This document shows, in pieces, positions 37,022 through 49,277 of a stretch of DNA of 64,000 bases. Position 1 is the first letter of the stretch, and the number at the start of each line of letters is the position of its first letter. The stretch is from Pleomorphomonas koreensis DSM 23070 (GTDB lineage Bacteria > Pseudomonadota > Alphaproteobacteria > Rhizobiales > Pleomorphomonadaceae). The position numbers were made by a program, and so were the translations under genes. The notes below the pieces were generated by a model. That model saw nothing but the letters and a program-made list of their open reading frames with translations. It had not been told where the DNA came from and did no database searches. Location: assembly GCF_000425185.1 (NCBI RefSeq), contig NZ_AULH01000008.1, forward strand, positions 186,001-250,000, in the 5' to 3' direction.

Positions 37022-37642
37022 ATGGCCGACAAAGCCGGCTCGCCGCCTCGCGCCTGGCAGCGCATGCTGTCGGGGCGCCGCCTCGATCTCCTCGATCCGT
37101 CGCCGCTCGACGTCGAGATCACCGACATCGCCCACGGCCTCGCCCGCGTCGCCCGCTGGAACGGCCAGACCATCGGCGACCACGCCTTCTCCGTCGCCCA
37201 GCACTCGCTGGTCGTCGAGGACCTCGCCGGCTTGCTCGAACCGTCCCTCACCCCTTGCCAGCGCCTCGTCGTGCTGCTGCACGACGCGCCGGAATACGTC
37301 ATCGGCGACATGATCTCGCCGTTCAAGGCGGTGATGGGCGGCGACTACAAGGTGGTGGAAAAGCGCCTTTGCGACGCCATCCACCGCCGCTTCGGCCTGG
37401 AGAAGCACGCCACCGAGCGCCTCAAGAAACTCGCCAAGCGGGCCGACCTCATCTCCGCCTATTTCGAGGCGGTGGAACTGGCCGGCTTTACGGCCGAGGA
37501 GGCGAAGCGCATTTTCGGCGTGCCGAAGGGCATCGGCCGCCAGACGCCGAAGGGGCCGCTGTTCGGCCTCCAACCGCTGCCCACCGTCGCCGCCGAGGCG
37601 GCCTTCCTCACCCGCTTCCAGCAGCTCGAAAGCCAGAGATGA
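37022..37642 (+). CDS. HD-domain phosphohydrolase (YfbR-like)
   Basis: 206 residues. The metal-binding HD pattern is seen as His61 (AQHSLVVED), His87-Asp88 (VLLHDAPEYVIGDM) and a later Asp in KRADLISAYFEA. YfbR-type enzymes remove phosphate from deoxyribonucleoside 5'-monophosphates; the N-terminal SGRRLDLLDPSPLDVEITDI is also typical. Middle gene of the ygfZ operon; its stop overlaps the start of the phosphatase gene in ATGA. Confidence 0.9.
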   Translation: MADKAGSPPRAWQRMLSGRRLDLLDPSPLDVEITDIAHGLARVARWNGQTIGDHAFSVAQHSLVVEDLAGLLEPSLTPCQRLVVLLHDAPEYVIGDMISPFKAVMGGDYKVVEKRLCDAIHRRFGLEKHATERLKKLAKRADLISAYFEAVELAGFTAEEAKRIFGVPKGIGRQTPKGPLFGLQPLPTVAAEAAFLTRFQQLESQR

Positions 37643-38172
37643 CCGCGATCCACGTCTGCTCCCTCACCAAGCTCGAAGAAACGGTGACGCTGACCGGCGC
37701 CCGCCACGTCATCACGCTGATCAACGCCGGCACGCCGATGCGCCTGCCGGCGACGATCGGCCACGACCGGCACCTGTTCCTCGCCATGCACGACATCGTC
37801 GACACGGTGGACGGCATGACGCCCCCCGGCGAGACGCATGTGGCTCAGATGCTGGACTGGGTGCAGGACTGGGACCGGACGACGCCGCTGGTCGTCCATT
37901 GCTTTGCCGGCATCTCCCGCTCCACCGCCGCCGCCTTCACGCTGGTCGCCGCCCTCAATCCGTGGCGCGACGAGGCGGCGCTTGCCGCCCTCCTCAGGCA
38001 ACGCGCGCCATCGGCGACGCCCAACCGCCGCATCGTCGAGATCGCCGACCGGCTGCTCGGCCGCGACGGCCGCATGATCTCGGCGATCGAGGCGATCGGC
38101 CGCGGCGCCGACGCCTTCGAGGGCACGCCCTTCGCCCTCGAACTGGAGGCTCCGCGACAGCGAAACGATTGA
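37639..38172 (+). CDS. Tyrosine/dual-specificity phosphatase-like protein
   Basis: 177 residues with the protein-tyrosine-phosphatase loop CX5R at Cys88-Arg94 in VVHCFAGISRSTAAAF, and a preceding Asp (HDIVDTVDG) that could be the general acid. It is a small single-domain enzyme without membrane helices. The target could be a protein or a small phosphoester. The ATG overlaps the stop of the HD gene (ATGA), which indicates coupled translation. Confidence 0.88.
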   Translation: MTAIHVCSLTKLEETVTLTGARHVITLINAGTPMRLPATIGHDRHLFLAMHDIVDTVDGMTPPGETHVAQMLDWVQDWDRTTPLVVHCFAGISRSTAAAFTLVAALNPWRDEAALAALLRQRAPSATPNRRIVEIADRLLGRDGRMISAIEAIGRGADAFEGTPFALELEAPRQRND

Positions 38173-38219
38173 GCGTCTCAACGGACGCGCACGGCGTTTT
38201 TCCGTGTTATAGGCAGTCC

Positions 38220-40926
<2,707 letters not shown>

Positions 40927-40937
<11 letters not shown>

Positions 40938-41994
40938 CGCGGCTGGCGATGAAGCGGGCCGTCGCCGGCCCGGTGAACAGCACCAGGAAGAAGCGCATGG
41001 TCTGCATGGCCATGACGAAGGACATGTCGACCTTGCTCGACGCGGCGATGATCGCCACCGAATCCGCCCCGCCCGGCGACGTCGCCAGATAGGCGGTGAG
41101 GAAGTCGACGCCGGTCACCGACGCCAGCACGCCGGCGTAGACGGCGCAGACGGCGACCAGCCCGACGATGGCGCACAGGATGGTCGGCAGCGCCCGCGCC
41201 GCGTAGGCGAGGATGTCGCGAGTGAAGCGCGAGCCGATCGCCCAGCCGCAGACGGCGTAGGAGGCGGCGAGCAGCACCGGCGGCAGCTCGACGGTGAAGA
41301 CGCCCGCCCCTTGCAGCACGATGGCGAACAGCATCGGCAGGATCATGGCGCCGGTGGAAAGGCGCAGGAGGCGCGACACCACGAGGCCGGCGGCGATCAC
41401 CAGCAGCGTGCCGGCGAAATTCGCCACGTGGAGCGGCGGGAACCAATCGGCGGCCGTGCCGCCGGTCAGCGTCGCGTCGAGCAGGAAGCGGGCGGCCAGC
41501 GACGCCATGGTGGCGACGATGATCACCCTCAGATACTGCATGACGGCGACGAGCCGCATGTCGCCGCCGTAGACCTCGGCCATGATCACCATGGCGGTGG
41601 CCGCTCCCGGCGAGGCGCCCCAGACGGCGGTGGTGCCGGGCAGCACGCCAAAGCGGGCCATCAGGTAGCCGATGACGTTGGCGGTCAGCACCACCGACAC
41701 GACGCCCATCAGGATGACCGGCCAAACGGCAAGGATCTCGCCGAGCACGCCGGGCGGCATCGCCCGCGCCATCAGCGTGCCGACCACCCCCTGCGCCACC
41801 AGGAAGCCGGAGCGCGGCACCGTCACCGGCCGGCCGTTGACGCCCATCAGGATCGCCGCCAGCATCGGGCCGAGCAGCAGCGCCGCCGGCAGATGCAGAA
41901 GTTCGAGAAAAATGCCGAATGCCGCCGATGCCAGGAGCAGCACGGCCCAGCGGAGAACGGGGGCGCGGACGGCGCCCGGCGGCAGGAGAAGCAT
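40927..41994 (-). CDS. AbrB-family integral membrane protein (COG3180)
   Basis: 355 residues with about ten membrane helices arranged as two repeats, each with a GASPGAATAMVIMAEVYGGD-like or SPGGADSVAIIAASSKVD-like loop. This is the membrane family called AbrB (pfam05145), named after a regulatory phenotype in E. coli and sometimes mislabelled ammonia monooxygenase. It is unrelated to the DNA-binding AbrB of Bacillus. Members are likely transporters; substrate unknown. It is convergent with ppdK with an 11-bp overlap of the coding ends. Confidence 0.88.
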
Positions 41995-42358
41995 GGACGA
42001 TCCCGGTCGGTGCAGGAAGGGTCGCGGACGGCGTTAGCCCCGGACGCGCGGACCGATGCCGGACGGCACCTGTCGCAGCTTCAGCTGCTACACCCGCCGG
42101 GGCCACGCGGGCCAGAAGTATTTGCGTATGGCTGCTCCGCATCCGGCTCATCCAACCGGCATATGCAACCATCAGATACTATCGAGAATAAACGCAATCA
42201 ATAGAAGCGGAAACTAGTCTGAAATCTCTTTCTTTTCCTATGAAGGCGGCGGGATATTCATTGGCTCAAAGTATGGACACGCAGAACGGAAAGTTACTCT
42301 TCGTAAATGGATTGTCGATTAATTCTATTAACAGCCCCTCACCAAGAGTCGGATTGAC
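41995..42358. other. 364-bp divergent intergenic region
   Basis: It lies between the AbrB-type gene (leftwards) and the chemoreceptor gene (rightwards). The right 190 bp (42170-42358) are distinctly AT-richer than the genome (for example GATTGTCGATTAATTCTATTA), as expected for a promoter region. I see no clear sigma-28-type chemotaxis promoter, RNA gene or repeat. Confidence 0.5.
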
Positions 42359-44305
42359 ATGGTTTTCCTCAACACCCGCGGCAAGCTCCTGCATCGAATC
42401 ATTCTCACCGCCTCGCTGATCGTGGTGGCGAGCTTCGCCCTTTTCTCGACGACCATCTACCTTCTGCAACGGCAGGACCTCGAGGACAGCGTCGCCCGTA
42501 CGCTGGCGACCACCGGCAGCAGCGTCGCCTCGGGCACCGGCAACTGGTTCCAGGGGCATCTCCTGATGGCCGAACAGGCCGCCGACGCCATCGCCGCCTC
42601 CCAGGATTCGCTCGCCTCGACGTTGTCCGGCAAGACGCTGAGCGCCGAGTTCCTGTCGGTCTACCTCGGCGAGGAAAGCGGCACCTTCACCATTTCGCCC
42701 AAGGCCGAGATGCCCGAAGGCTACGACCCGCGCAAGCGGCCCTGGTACATCGACACCGCCAAGGCGGCGTCCACCCAGCTCACCGAGCCCTATATCGACC
42801 TGGCGACCAACAAGGTGGTGATCTCGGCCGCCGTGCCGGTGAAAGTCGACGGCAAGCTGATCGGCGTGTTCGGCGGCGACTTCGCGCTCGACAAGCTGAT
42901 CGAGCGCATCAAGGCCGCCAACTTCGGCGGCATCGGCCAGGCTTTCCTGGTGTCGTCGGAGGGCAAGATTCTCGTCCATCCTGACGCTGCACTGGTCGCC
43001 AAGCCGCTGTCCGAAGCCTTCGCCGGACTGACCACGCCGGCCACCGGCGCCATGGCCGAGGCCGTCTTCGACGGCCGCGACTACGTCACCACCTTCGTTC
43101 CGATCGAGGGGCTGCCGGTCAAGTGGTACGTCGGCGTCGCCGTCGATGACGACATGGCCTATGCCAGCCTCGACCGGCTCGGCCTGACCGCCCTCATCGC
43201 CACCCTCGCGGCAACCGCGCTGATGCTGCTCGCCCTCGCCCTGGTTCTGAAGCGCGTCGTCGCCCAGCCGATCACCGCCATGACCGCCGCCATGCGCTCG
43301 CTGGCCGGCGGCAACCTCGGCGTCGACATCCCCTGCCTCGACCGCAAGGACGAGATCGGCGAGATGGCCGCCGCCGTCGCCGTGTTCCGTGAGAACGCCG
43401 AGGAGCGCGACCGCCTGGAGGCCAGCCAGCGCGCCGCCGTCGACGAGCGCGAATGCCGCGCCGCCCGTGCCGAGGCGCTGATCCAGCGCTTCCGCTCGGA
43501 GGCCACCGGCACCCTCAGCCTGGTGGTGGATGCCGCCCAGCGTCTGGAGAAGTCGGCCAGCGAGCTGATGACCACCGCCGAGGGCAGCGAGCGCAGCAGC
43601 GGCATCGCCGCCGCGGCCGCCGAGCAGGCGTCGGGCAACGTCCGGTCCGTCGCCGCCACCTGCGAGGAGCTGGAGGCCTCGACCAACGAGATCGCCCGCC
43701 AGGTCGAGACGTCGCAGGCCGTGGCCGCCAAGGCGCGCGACTCGGCGCATGAAACGCGCGAAACGGTCGGCCGGCTGCTCGCCGCCACCGACCAGATCAA
43801 CCAGGTGGTCGGCCTGATCACCGCCATCGCCGAGCAGACCAATCTTCTGGCGCTCAATGCGACGATCGAGGCGGCCCGCGCCGGCGAGGCCGGCAGGGGC
43901 TTCGCCGTCGTCGCCGCCGAGGTGAAATCGCTCGCCAACCAGACGGCCAAGGCCACCGAGGACATCTCGCACAAGATCGCCGAGATCAAGGTGGTGTCCG
44001 ACAACACCGTCAACGCCATCGCCGAGATCGGCGACATCATCGAGGAAGTGAACGCCGTCTCCGGCAGCATCACCTCGGCGGTGACCCAGCAGACCGGCGC
44101 CACCGGCGAGATCACCCGCAACATGCAGGAGGCGGCGCACGGCAACGGCGAACTGTCGCGGACCATCGTCGAGCTGAGTTCCGGTGCCGCCACCACGCGC
44201 GCCGAGGCGCGGACGGTGCTCGACGCCGTCACCTCGCTGAAGGCATCGTCGGTCGACCTCGGCCACAAGGTGGAGCGTTTCCTGGCCGAGATCGACGCCG
44301 CCTGA
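42359..44305 (+). CDS. Methyl-accepting chemotaxis protein with amino-acid-type dCache sensor
   Basis: 648 residues. Membrane helix 1 at about 12-35, a periplasmic dCache_1 domain to about 275, helix 2 at about 280-305, a HAMP domain, and the cytoplasmic signalling hairpin with the conserved tip [20 protein letters not shown]. The ligand site carries the amino-acid motif in full: Tyr122, Arg127, Trp129, Tyr130 (in [12 protein letters not shown]), Tyr145 and Asp174 (FGGDFALD), with the spacing known from the amino-acid receptor PctA of Pseudomonas aeruginosa. It should therefore bind amino acids. No C-terminal CheR-binding pentapeptide is present (ends AEIDAA). A strong terminator follows. Confidence 0.95.
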   Translation: MVFLNTRGKLLHRIILTASLIVVASFALFSTTIYLLQRQDLEDSVARTLATTGSSVASGTGNWFQGHLLMAEQAADAIAASQDSLASTLSGKTLSAEFLSVYLGEESGTFTISPKAEMPEGYDPRKRPWYIDTAKAASTQLTEPYIDLATNKVVISAAVPVKVDGKLIGVFGGDFALDKLIERIKAANFGGIGQAFLVSSEGKILVHPDAALVAKPLSEAFAGLTTPATGAMAEAVFDGRDYVTTFVPIEGLPVKWYVGVAVDDDMAYASLDRLGLTALIATLAATALMLLALALVLKRVVAQPITAMTAAMRSLAGGNLGVDIPCLDRKDEIGEMAAAVAVFRENAEERDRLEASQRAAVDERECRAARAEALIQRFRSEATGTLSLVVDAAQRLEKSASELMTTAEGSERSSGIAAAAAEQASGNVRSVAATCEELEASTNEIARQVETSQAVAAKARDSAHETRETVGRLLAATDQINQVVGLITAIAEQTNLLALNATIEAARAGEAGRGFAVVAAEVKSLANQTAKATEDISHKIAEIKVVSDNTVNAIAEIGDIIEEVNAVSGSITSAVTQQTGATGEITRNMQEAAHGNGELSRTIVELSSGAATTRAEARTVLDAVTSLKASSVDLGHKVERFLAEIDAA

Positions 44306-44328
44306 CCTTCCCATCCGCTGCGCCAACG

Positions 44329-44361
44329 AGCCCGGCCGTCCCAGCGACGGCCGGGCTTTTC
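44329..44361 (+). terminator. Intrinsic terminator of the chemoreceptor gene
   Basis: AGCCCGGCCGTC (44329-44340), loop CCAGC, GACGGCCGGGCT (44346-44357), then TTTTCG. A perfect 12-bp GC-rich stem 24 bp after the stop codon. Confidence 0.9.
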
Positions 44362-44448
44362 GTTGCCGCGCCGGACGACGGCAATTTCCTGTTCACTCGC
44401 CCGCCGCTCCCTTGCCGCTCGCAAGAAACGCCTCTATCAGAAGGGCTC

Positions 44449-45417
44449 ATGATCACCAGAGCCGCCAATCCCTACGGATTCAGCCGCCCGCATCTCCTCG
44501 GGATCGAGGGGCTTTCGCCACCGGAGATCGTCGATCTCCTCGACCGGGCCGAGGACAACATCGAACTCGGCCGGCAGCCCTCCAAGAAGCGCGACAGCCT
44601 TCTCGGCCGCACGCAGATCAACCTGTTCTTCGAGAATTCGACGCGCACCCAGTCGTCCTTCGAACTGGCCGGCAAACGGCTCGGCGCCGACGTGATGAAC
44701 ATGGCGGTCGGCCAGTCGTCGGTGAAGAAGGGCGAGACGCTGATCGACACCGCGGTGACGCTCAACGCCATGAACCCCGACGTCATCGTGGTGCGCCACA
44801 ACGCCTCGGGTGCCGTCGCCCTGCTGGCCCAGAAGGTTGACTGCTCCGTCGTCAACGCCGGCGACGGCAGCCACGAGCATCCGACGCAGGCCCTCCTCGA
44901 CGCGCTGACCATCCGCCGCCACAAGAGCCGGATCGACGGCCTCGTCGTCGCCATCTGCGGCGACGTCGCCCACAGCCGCGTCGCCCGCTCCAACGTGCTG
45001 CTGCTCACCGCCCTCGGCGCCCGCGTCCGCCTCGTCGGTCCGTCGACGCTGGTGCCCGGCGCCTTCCGCGACATGGGACTGGAGACCTTCACCTCGATGC
45101 GCGACGGCCTGAGGGACGCCGACATCGTCATGATGCTGCGCCTCCAGCGCGAGCGCATGCAGGGCTCCTTCGTGCCGTCGGTGCGCGAATATTTCCACTA
45201 CTGGGGCCTCGACGAGGAGAAGCTCGCCTATGCCAAGCCCGACGCTCTCGTCATGCATCCCGGCCCGATGAACCGCGGCGTCGAGATCGACCCGGCCGTC
45301 GCCGACGGCCCGCAAAGCCTGATCCGCGAGCAGGTGGAGATGGGCGTCGCCATCCGCATGGCGGTGCTCGACGCCGTCGTCAACGCCCGCGGCAACGGCG
45401 GCGAGGCCGCGCCATGA
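44449..45417 (+). CDS. pyrB: Aspartate carbamoyltransferase catalytic subunit
   Basis: 322 residues. It joins carbamoyl phosphate and aspartate in pyrimidine synthesis. Phosphate-binding STRT at 64-67 ([12 protein letters not shown]), the HPTQ motif ([13 protein letters not shown]) and [11 protein letters not shown] near the C-terminus are all present. The stop overlaps the start of the pyrC-like gene by 4 bp (ATGA), so the two proteins are made together. In bacteria with this arrangement the inactive pyrC' protein assembles with PyrB; no pyrI regulatory subunit is seen. Confidence 0.97.
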   Translation: MITRAANPYGFSRPHLLGIEGLSPPEIVDLLDRAEDNIELGRQPSKKRDSLLGRTQINLFFENSTRTQSSFELAGKRLGADVMNMAVGQSSVKKGETLIDTAVTLNAMNPDVIVVRHNASGAVALLAQKVDCSVVNAGDGSHEHPTQALLDALTIRRHKSRIDGLVVAICGDVAHSRVARSNVLLLTALGARVRLVGPSTLVPGAFRDMGLETFTSMRDGLRDADIVMMLRLQRERMQGSFVPSVREYFHYWGLDEEKLAYAKPDALVMHPGPMNRGVEIDPAVADGPQSLIREQVEMGVAIRMAVLDAVVNARGNGGEAAP

Positions 45418-46718
45418 GCCGCCTCGCCCAGACCCATCCCGTGTGGCTGACCAACGCCCGCGTCGTCGATCCCTCGCAGGGCCTCGACGGCCCCGGCGCC
45501 GTGCTGATGGTGGATGGCCGCATCGTCGCCGCCGGCCCGTCGGCGGCCAACAACGGCGCGCCCGAGGGCACCGAAACCGTCGATTGCCGCGGCCTCGTCG
45601 TCGCCCCCGGCCTCGTCGACCTCTGCGCCCATGTCGGCGAGCCCGGCCATGAGCACCGCGAGACCTTCGCCTCGGCCGGCCGCGCCGCCGCCGCCGGCGG
45701 CATCACCACCCTCGTCGCCATGCCGGACACCGATCCCTGCATCGACGATCCGGCGCTGGTCGACTTCGTGTCAACGCGCGCCCGCCGCACCTCGGCGGTG
45801 CGCGTCCGCGTCATGGCGGCGCTGACCAAGGGACAGGAGGGGCTGGAGCTGACCGAGTTCGGCCTGCTCGGCGAAGCCGGCGCCGTCGGCTTCACCTCCG
45901 GTCGCGGCTCGATCGCCAGCGCCCAGGTGCTGCGGCGGGCGCTGACCTACGCCAAGGATTTCGGCGCCCTCGTCTGCAACCGGCCGGAAGACGCGACGCT
46001 GAAGGGTTCCGGCGTCATGAACCTCTCCGAGACGGCGGCCCGCCTCGGCCTGACCGGTGTCCCGGCCGAGGCCGAGACCACGGTGCTCGCCCGCGATTTG
46101 CGCCTCGCCCGCCTGGCCGGCGGCCGTTACCACGCCTCGCTGCTGTCGGCCGCCGAAGCGCCTGACCTGATGGCCTGGGCCAAGGATCAGGGCATCGCCG
46201 CCACCGCTTCGGTGTCGGCCGCCCACCTGACGCTCAACGAGATGGACATCGGCGCCTACCGCACCTTCTTCAAGCTGTCGCCGCCGCTGCGTTCGGACGC
46301 CGATCGCCGCACCCTGGTCGACGGGGTGAAGACCGGCGCCATCGACGTCATCGTCTCCGGCCACGACCCGCAGGACGTCGAGACCAAGCGCCTGCCGTTC
46401 GCCGAGGCGGCCGACGGCGCCATCGGTCTCGAAACCTTCCTCGCCGCCGGCCTGCGCCTCGTCCACGACGGCTCGCTGACGCTCATGCGGCTGATCGAGG
46501 CCATGGCGACGCGGCCGGCCGAGATCGCCCGCCTCGACGCCGGCACGCTGAAAGCCGGCGCGGCGGCCGACGTCGTGGTCTTCGACCCCGAGGAGCCCTG
46601 GGTGCTCAACGCCAGGGACATCCTTTCGAAAGCCAAGAACACGCCCTACGACGGCGCCCGCTTCACTGGCCGCGTCCGCCAAACCTATGTCGGCGGCGCG
46701 CTGGTGTTCGGGCGCTAG
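45414..46718 (+). CDS. Inactive dihydroorotase homologue (PyrC'/PyrX), ATCase partner
   Basis: 434 residues of the amidohydrolase fold, often annotated as dihydroorotase. The metal site is gone: the usual DxHxHxR is Asp69-Leu-Cys71-Ala-His73-Val-Gly75 ([11 protein letters not shown]), so one His and the substrate Arg are missing. The later His ligands are also absent ([23 protein letters not shown]), and the catalytic Asp loop reads [13 protein letters not shown], not SDHAPH. Such non-catalytic homologues, known from Pseudomonas, are needed for assembly of the PyrB complex. The coupled ATGA overlap with pyrB supports this. A functional pyrC must lie elsewhere in the genome. Confidence 0.9.
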   Translation: MSRLAQTHPVWLTNARVVDPSQGLDGPGAVLMVDGRIVAAGPSAANNGAPEGTETVDCRGLVVAPGLVDLCAHVGEPGHEHRETFASAGRAAAAGGITTLVAMPDTDPCIDDPALVDFVSTRARRTSAVRVRVMAALTKGQEGLELTEFGLLGEAGAVGFTSGRGSIASAQVLRRALTYAKDFGALVCNRPEDATLKGSGVMNLSETAARLGLTGVPAEAETTVLARDLRLARLAGGRYHASLLSAAEAPDLMAWAKDQGIAATASVSAAHLTLNEMDIGAYRTFFKLSPPLRSDADRRTLVDGVKTGAIDVIVSGHDPQDVETKRLPFAEAADGAIGLETFLAAGLRLVHDGSLTLMRLIEAMATRPAEIARLDAGTLKAGAAADVVVFDPEEPWVLNARDILSKAKNTPYDGARFTGRVRQTYVGGALVFGR

Positions 46719-46734
46719 CGCACGTCCGGCAACA

Positions 46735-46819
46735 GCGGGAACCGGTCTTGCATCCGGAATTGCGTCTCAACAAACAGATAGAGCATGTCCGGTGAACCGG
46801 CTTCCGGCGGAAATGCTCC
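46735..46819 (+). repeat. Dispersed intergenic repeat, copy B, degenerate hairpin
   Basis: Matches the element at 9823-9907 at 74 of 85 positions; the first 66 bp differ at only six. It starts 17 bp after the pyrC' stop in the same orientation. The left hairpin arm GAGCATGTCCGGTGAA is intact, but the right arm (TTCCGGCGGAAATGCTC) has lost several pairs. Confidence 0.85.
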
Positions 46820-46906
46820 CGAACGGCTTGTGATGACCAAAGGCCGATTTGCGGGTGACATGCAACCCGCATTCGGCTACCTCTATCCAAGATTGCCGAG
46901 GGCCCC

Positions 46907-47521
46907 ATGTTCGAGTCCGTCGCTCCCTGGATCGCCTACGCCGCCGCCGCCGTGCTGGGCTACGTGCTCGGCTCGATCCCGTTCGGCCTGTTGCTGACCC
47001 GTGCCGCCGGCCTCGGCGACGTGCGGTCGATCGGCTCGGGCAACATCGGCGCCACCAACGTGCTCCGGACCGGCAACCGCAAACTTGCCGCCGCCACGCT
47101 GCTGTTCGACCTTCTCAAGGGAACGGCGGCCGTCCTTGCCGTGCGGATGCTGATGCCGCAGGCGCCGGAAGCCGACGCCCTTGCCGGCGTCGCCGCCTTT
47201 CTCGGCCATCTGTTTCCGGTCTGGCTCGGCTTCAAGGGCGGCAAGGGCGTTGCCACCTACATCGGCGTGCTGCTCGGCCTGTTCTGGCCGGCCGTGCTGA
47301 TCTTCGCCGGCATCTGGATCGCCGTCGCCTATTTCAGTCGCTATTCGTCGCTCGCCGCCCTCATCGCCACCGTGGCGGTACCGCTCGCCCTGTGGGGGCT
47401 CGGCGAGAACCTGCTGGCGGCGGTCTTCGCCGGGCTCACCGTGATCGTCTGGCTGAAGCATCGCGCCAACATCCGCCGCCTGCTCGCCGGCACCGAGGGC
47501 CGGATCGGTCACAAATCATGA
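46907..47521 (+). CDS. plsY: Acyl-phosphate:glycerol-3-phosphate acyltransferase PlsY
   Basis: 204 residues, about five membrane helices. Conserved loops: [11 protein letters not shown] near residue 22, [17 protein letters not shown] (motif 1) and [14 protein letters not shown] (motif 2). It transfers an acyl group from acyl phosphate to glycerol 3-phosphate, the first step of phospholipid synthesis. GAGG lies 5 nt before the ATG. It follows the pyrBC' operon and precedes dprA by 18 bp; plsY-dprA-topA is a conserved order in this group. Confidence 0.96.
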   Translation: MFESVAPWIAYAAAAVLGYVLGSIPFGLLLTRAAGLGDVRSIGSGNIGATNVLRTGNRKLAAATLLFDLLKGTAAVLAVRMLMPQAPEADALAGVAAFLGHLFPVWLGFKGGKGVATYIGVLLGLFWPAVLIFAGIWIAVAYFSRYSSLAALIATVAVPLALWGLGENLLAAVFAGLTVIVWLKHRANIRRLLAGTEGRIGHKS

Positions 47522-47539
47522 GAGCGGCGGAGACGGCGC

Positions 47540-48655
47540 ATGGTTGAGCTGTCCGACAGCCAGCGCGTCTCCTGGCTGCGACTGATTCGCTCCGAAAACG
47601 TCGGTCCGGCCACCTTCCGCAGCCTGATCAACCACTTCGGCTCGGCCGGCGCGGCGCTCGACGCGCTGCCGGGTCTGGCCCGGCGCGGCGGCTCGTCCGG
47701 CCGCATCGCCATCCCCTCGGTGACCGAGGCGGAAACCGAGATTGCGCGGACGATCGCCCACGGCGCCCAGTTGGTCGCCATGTCCGAACCCTGCTATCCG
47801 GCCTACCTGCGCGAGATCGCTGCGCCGCCACCGCTCGTCGCGGTGCGCGGCGGCTCGCCCGAGCTGTTCGCCCGGCCGACGGTGGCGATCGTCGGCTCGC
47901 GCAATGCCTCGGTGGTCGGCCACAAGATGGCCGAGCGCATCGGCCGCGGCCTCGGCGAAGCCGGCTTCGTGGTGGTGTCGGGCCTCGCCCGCGGCATCGA
48001 CGGCGCCGCCCATCGCGCCGCCCTCGACAGCGGCACCGTGGCGGTGATCGCCGGCGGCATCGACCACGTCTATCCCGAGGAACACCGGCCGCTGATCGAG
48101 GAGATCGTCGGACGCGGCGGCGCCATCCTCACCGAGATGCCCTTCGGCTGGGTGCCGCGCGCCAAGGACTTCCCGCGCCGCAATCGCATCGTCTCCGGCA
48201 TGAGCCTCGGCGTCGTGGTGGTTGAGGCGGCCGCCCGCTCCGGCACGCTGCACACCGCCCGCTTCGCCCTCGACCAGGGCCGCGAGGTGTTCGCCGTGCC
48301 CGGTTCGCCGCTCGACCCGCGTGCCGAAGGCACCAACCGGCTGATCCGCGACGGCGCGACGCTGACCGGCTCCGCCGCCGATGTGGTCGCCGTGCTCAGG
48401 CCGATGCTCGATCGCGCGGCGCCGTTGCGTCTCGATTTCGAGGAGTCCGGCGACGGCGAAGCGGCACTCGACGCCGTCAGCACTGAAAGTCGCGCGCTGG
48501 TCATCTCGGCGCTCGGACCGGCCCCGGTTGCAGTCGACGACGTCATCCTGCACACCGGGTTGAAATCTTCGGTTGTGTCGGTGATCCTCCTGGAGCTGGA
48601 TCTCGCTGGCCGTATCGAACGACACGGCAACCAGCTTGTCTCACTCCTGCGCTGA
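47540..48655 (+). CDS. dprA: DNA-processing protein DprA
   Basis: 371 residues. It loads RecA on incoming single-stranded DNA during transformation. An N-terminal SAM-like helical part, the Rossmann-like DprA domain (VAIVGSRNASVVGHKMAERI, VVSGLARGIDGAAHRAAL, VIAGGIDHVYPEEH, AILTEMPFG, FPRRNRIVSGMSLGVVVVEA) and a C-terminal winged-helix (ALGPAPVAVDDVILHTGLKS) are seen. Conserved in almost all bacteria, including many not known to be competent. Confidence 0.96.
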   Translation: MVELSDSQRVSWLRLIRSENVGPATFRSLINHFGSAGAALDALPGLARRGGSSGRIAIPSVTEAETEIARTIAHGAQLVAMSEPCYPAYLREIAAPPPLVAVRGGSPELFARPTVAIVGSRNASVVGHKMAERIGRGLGEAGFVVVSGLARGIDGAAHRAALDSGTVAVIAGGIDHVYPEEHRPLIEEIVGRGGAILTEMPFGWVPRAKDFPRRNRIVSGMSLGVVVVEAAARSGTLHTARFALDQGREVFAVPGSPLDPRAEGTNRLIRDGATLTGSAADVVAVLRPMLDRAAPLRLDFEESGDGEAALDAVSTESRALVISALGPAPVAVDDVILHTGLKSSVVSVILLELDLAGRIERHGNQLVSLLR

Positions 48656-48705
48656 GGCGCGTGTACGCCCAGGCCGGCAAAAAATACAACCTATCAGGAT
48701 GGATA

Positions 48706-48945
48706 CTACTTTTGGTGACGCACCTGTCCCATATCGAGGTCGGCGCTGGCCGTTGCCCGACCACGCGCCGCGAATCGCACGTCGACCTTGCTGTGCGAAG
48801 CCTCCTCGGCGGCCATATTCAGGATATAGGCCAGAAACGGCAGTCCGGATACAGTCGCCAAGCGGCTGAGTTCATGGGACATCCGTTCGATGTATTCGGC
48901 TCGTTCGTTCGGCGTTTTGGCACCGGCGGCAGAATCGTCCAACAT
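48706..48945 (-). CDS. Small conserved-looking protein of unknown function
   Basis: 79 residues from ATG 48945, which has GGAG 6 nt upstream; ATG 48957 has no spacing for its GAGG. It begins MLDDSAAGAKTPNERAEYIE, then RMSHELSRLATVSGLPFLAYILNMAAEEA, a helix-rich block of a kind I associate with small rhizobial hypothetical proteins, followed by a polar tail. No domain is recognised. It stands alone between dprA and topA, convergent with dprA and divergent from topA. Confidence 0.65.
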   Translation of the reverse strand: MLDDSAAGAKTPNERAEYIERMSHELSRLATVSGLPFLAYILNMAAEEASHSKVDVRFAARGRATASADLDMGQVRHQK

Positions 48946-49277
48946 GATCGGCTCCATCCTCTATTCCGCTAAATTGTACCCAGGATACATGCCGACTCTT
49001 TCATTCGCCACTAAGTGGCAACAACTTGTCGGTGTATACACTATATAATTGATGATAACGTCGCGCAACCATCTTTAGGAGAATCTGCGCAACGGTTTCC
49101 GGCCCCGCGTCTCCCCTCCGGCGACCATGGCTTTCCACGCGATTACAACTTTAAAGAGCATGTTCGATAGGTCGGCGCCCGATCCGGCCAGCCCTTCCGG
49201 CCTCTTCTCTTGCTTAATCGGGAGGGCGCACTTAAAGAGGGCGGAGCTTTTGTCGTGAAAAAGTCCGGCGCACCTCA
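48946..49277. other. 332-bp divergent intergenic region with several palindromes
   Basis: AT-richer than the genome. Three symmetrical sites are crowded together: TGTA-N7-TACA (48975-48989), GCCACT-A-AGTGGC (49007-49019) and GTGTATACAC (49032-49041), followed by TATAAT at 49044-49049. They lie between the small protein gene (leftwards) and topA (rightwards, start 49278). They could be operator sites. I found no RNA gene. Confidence 0.5.
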
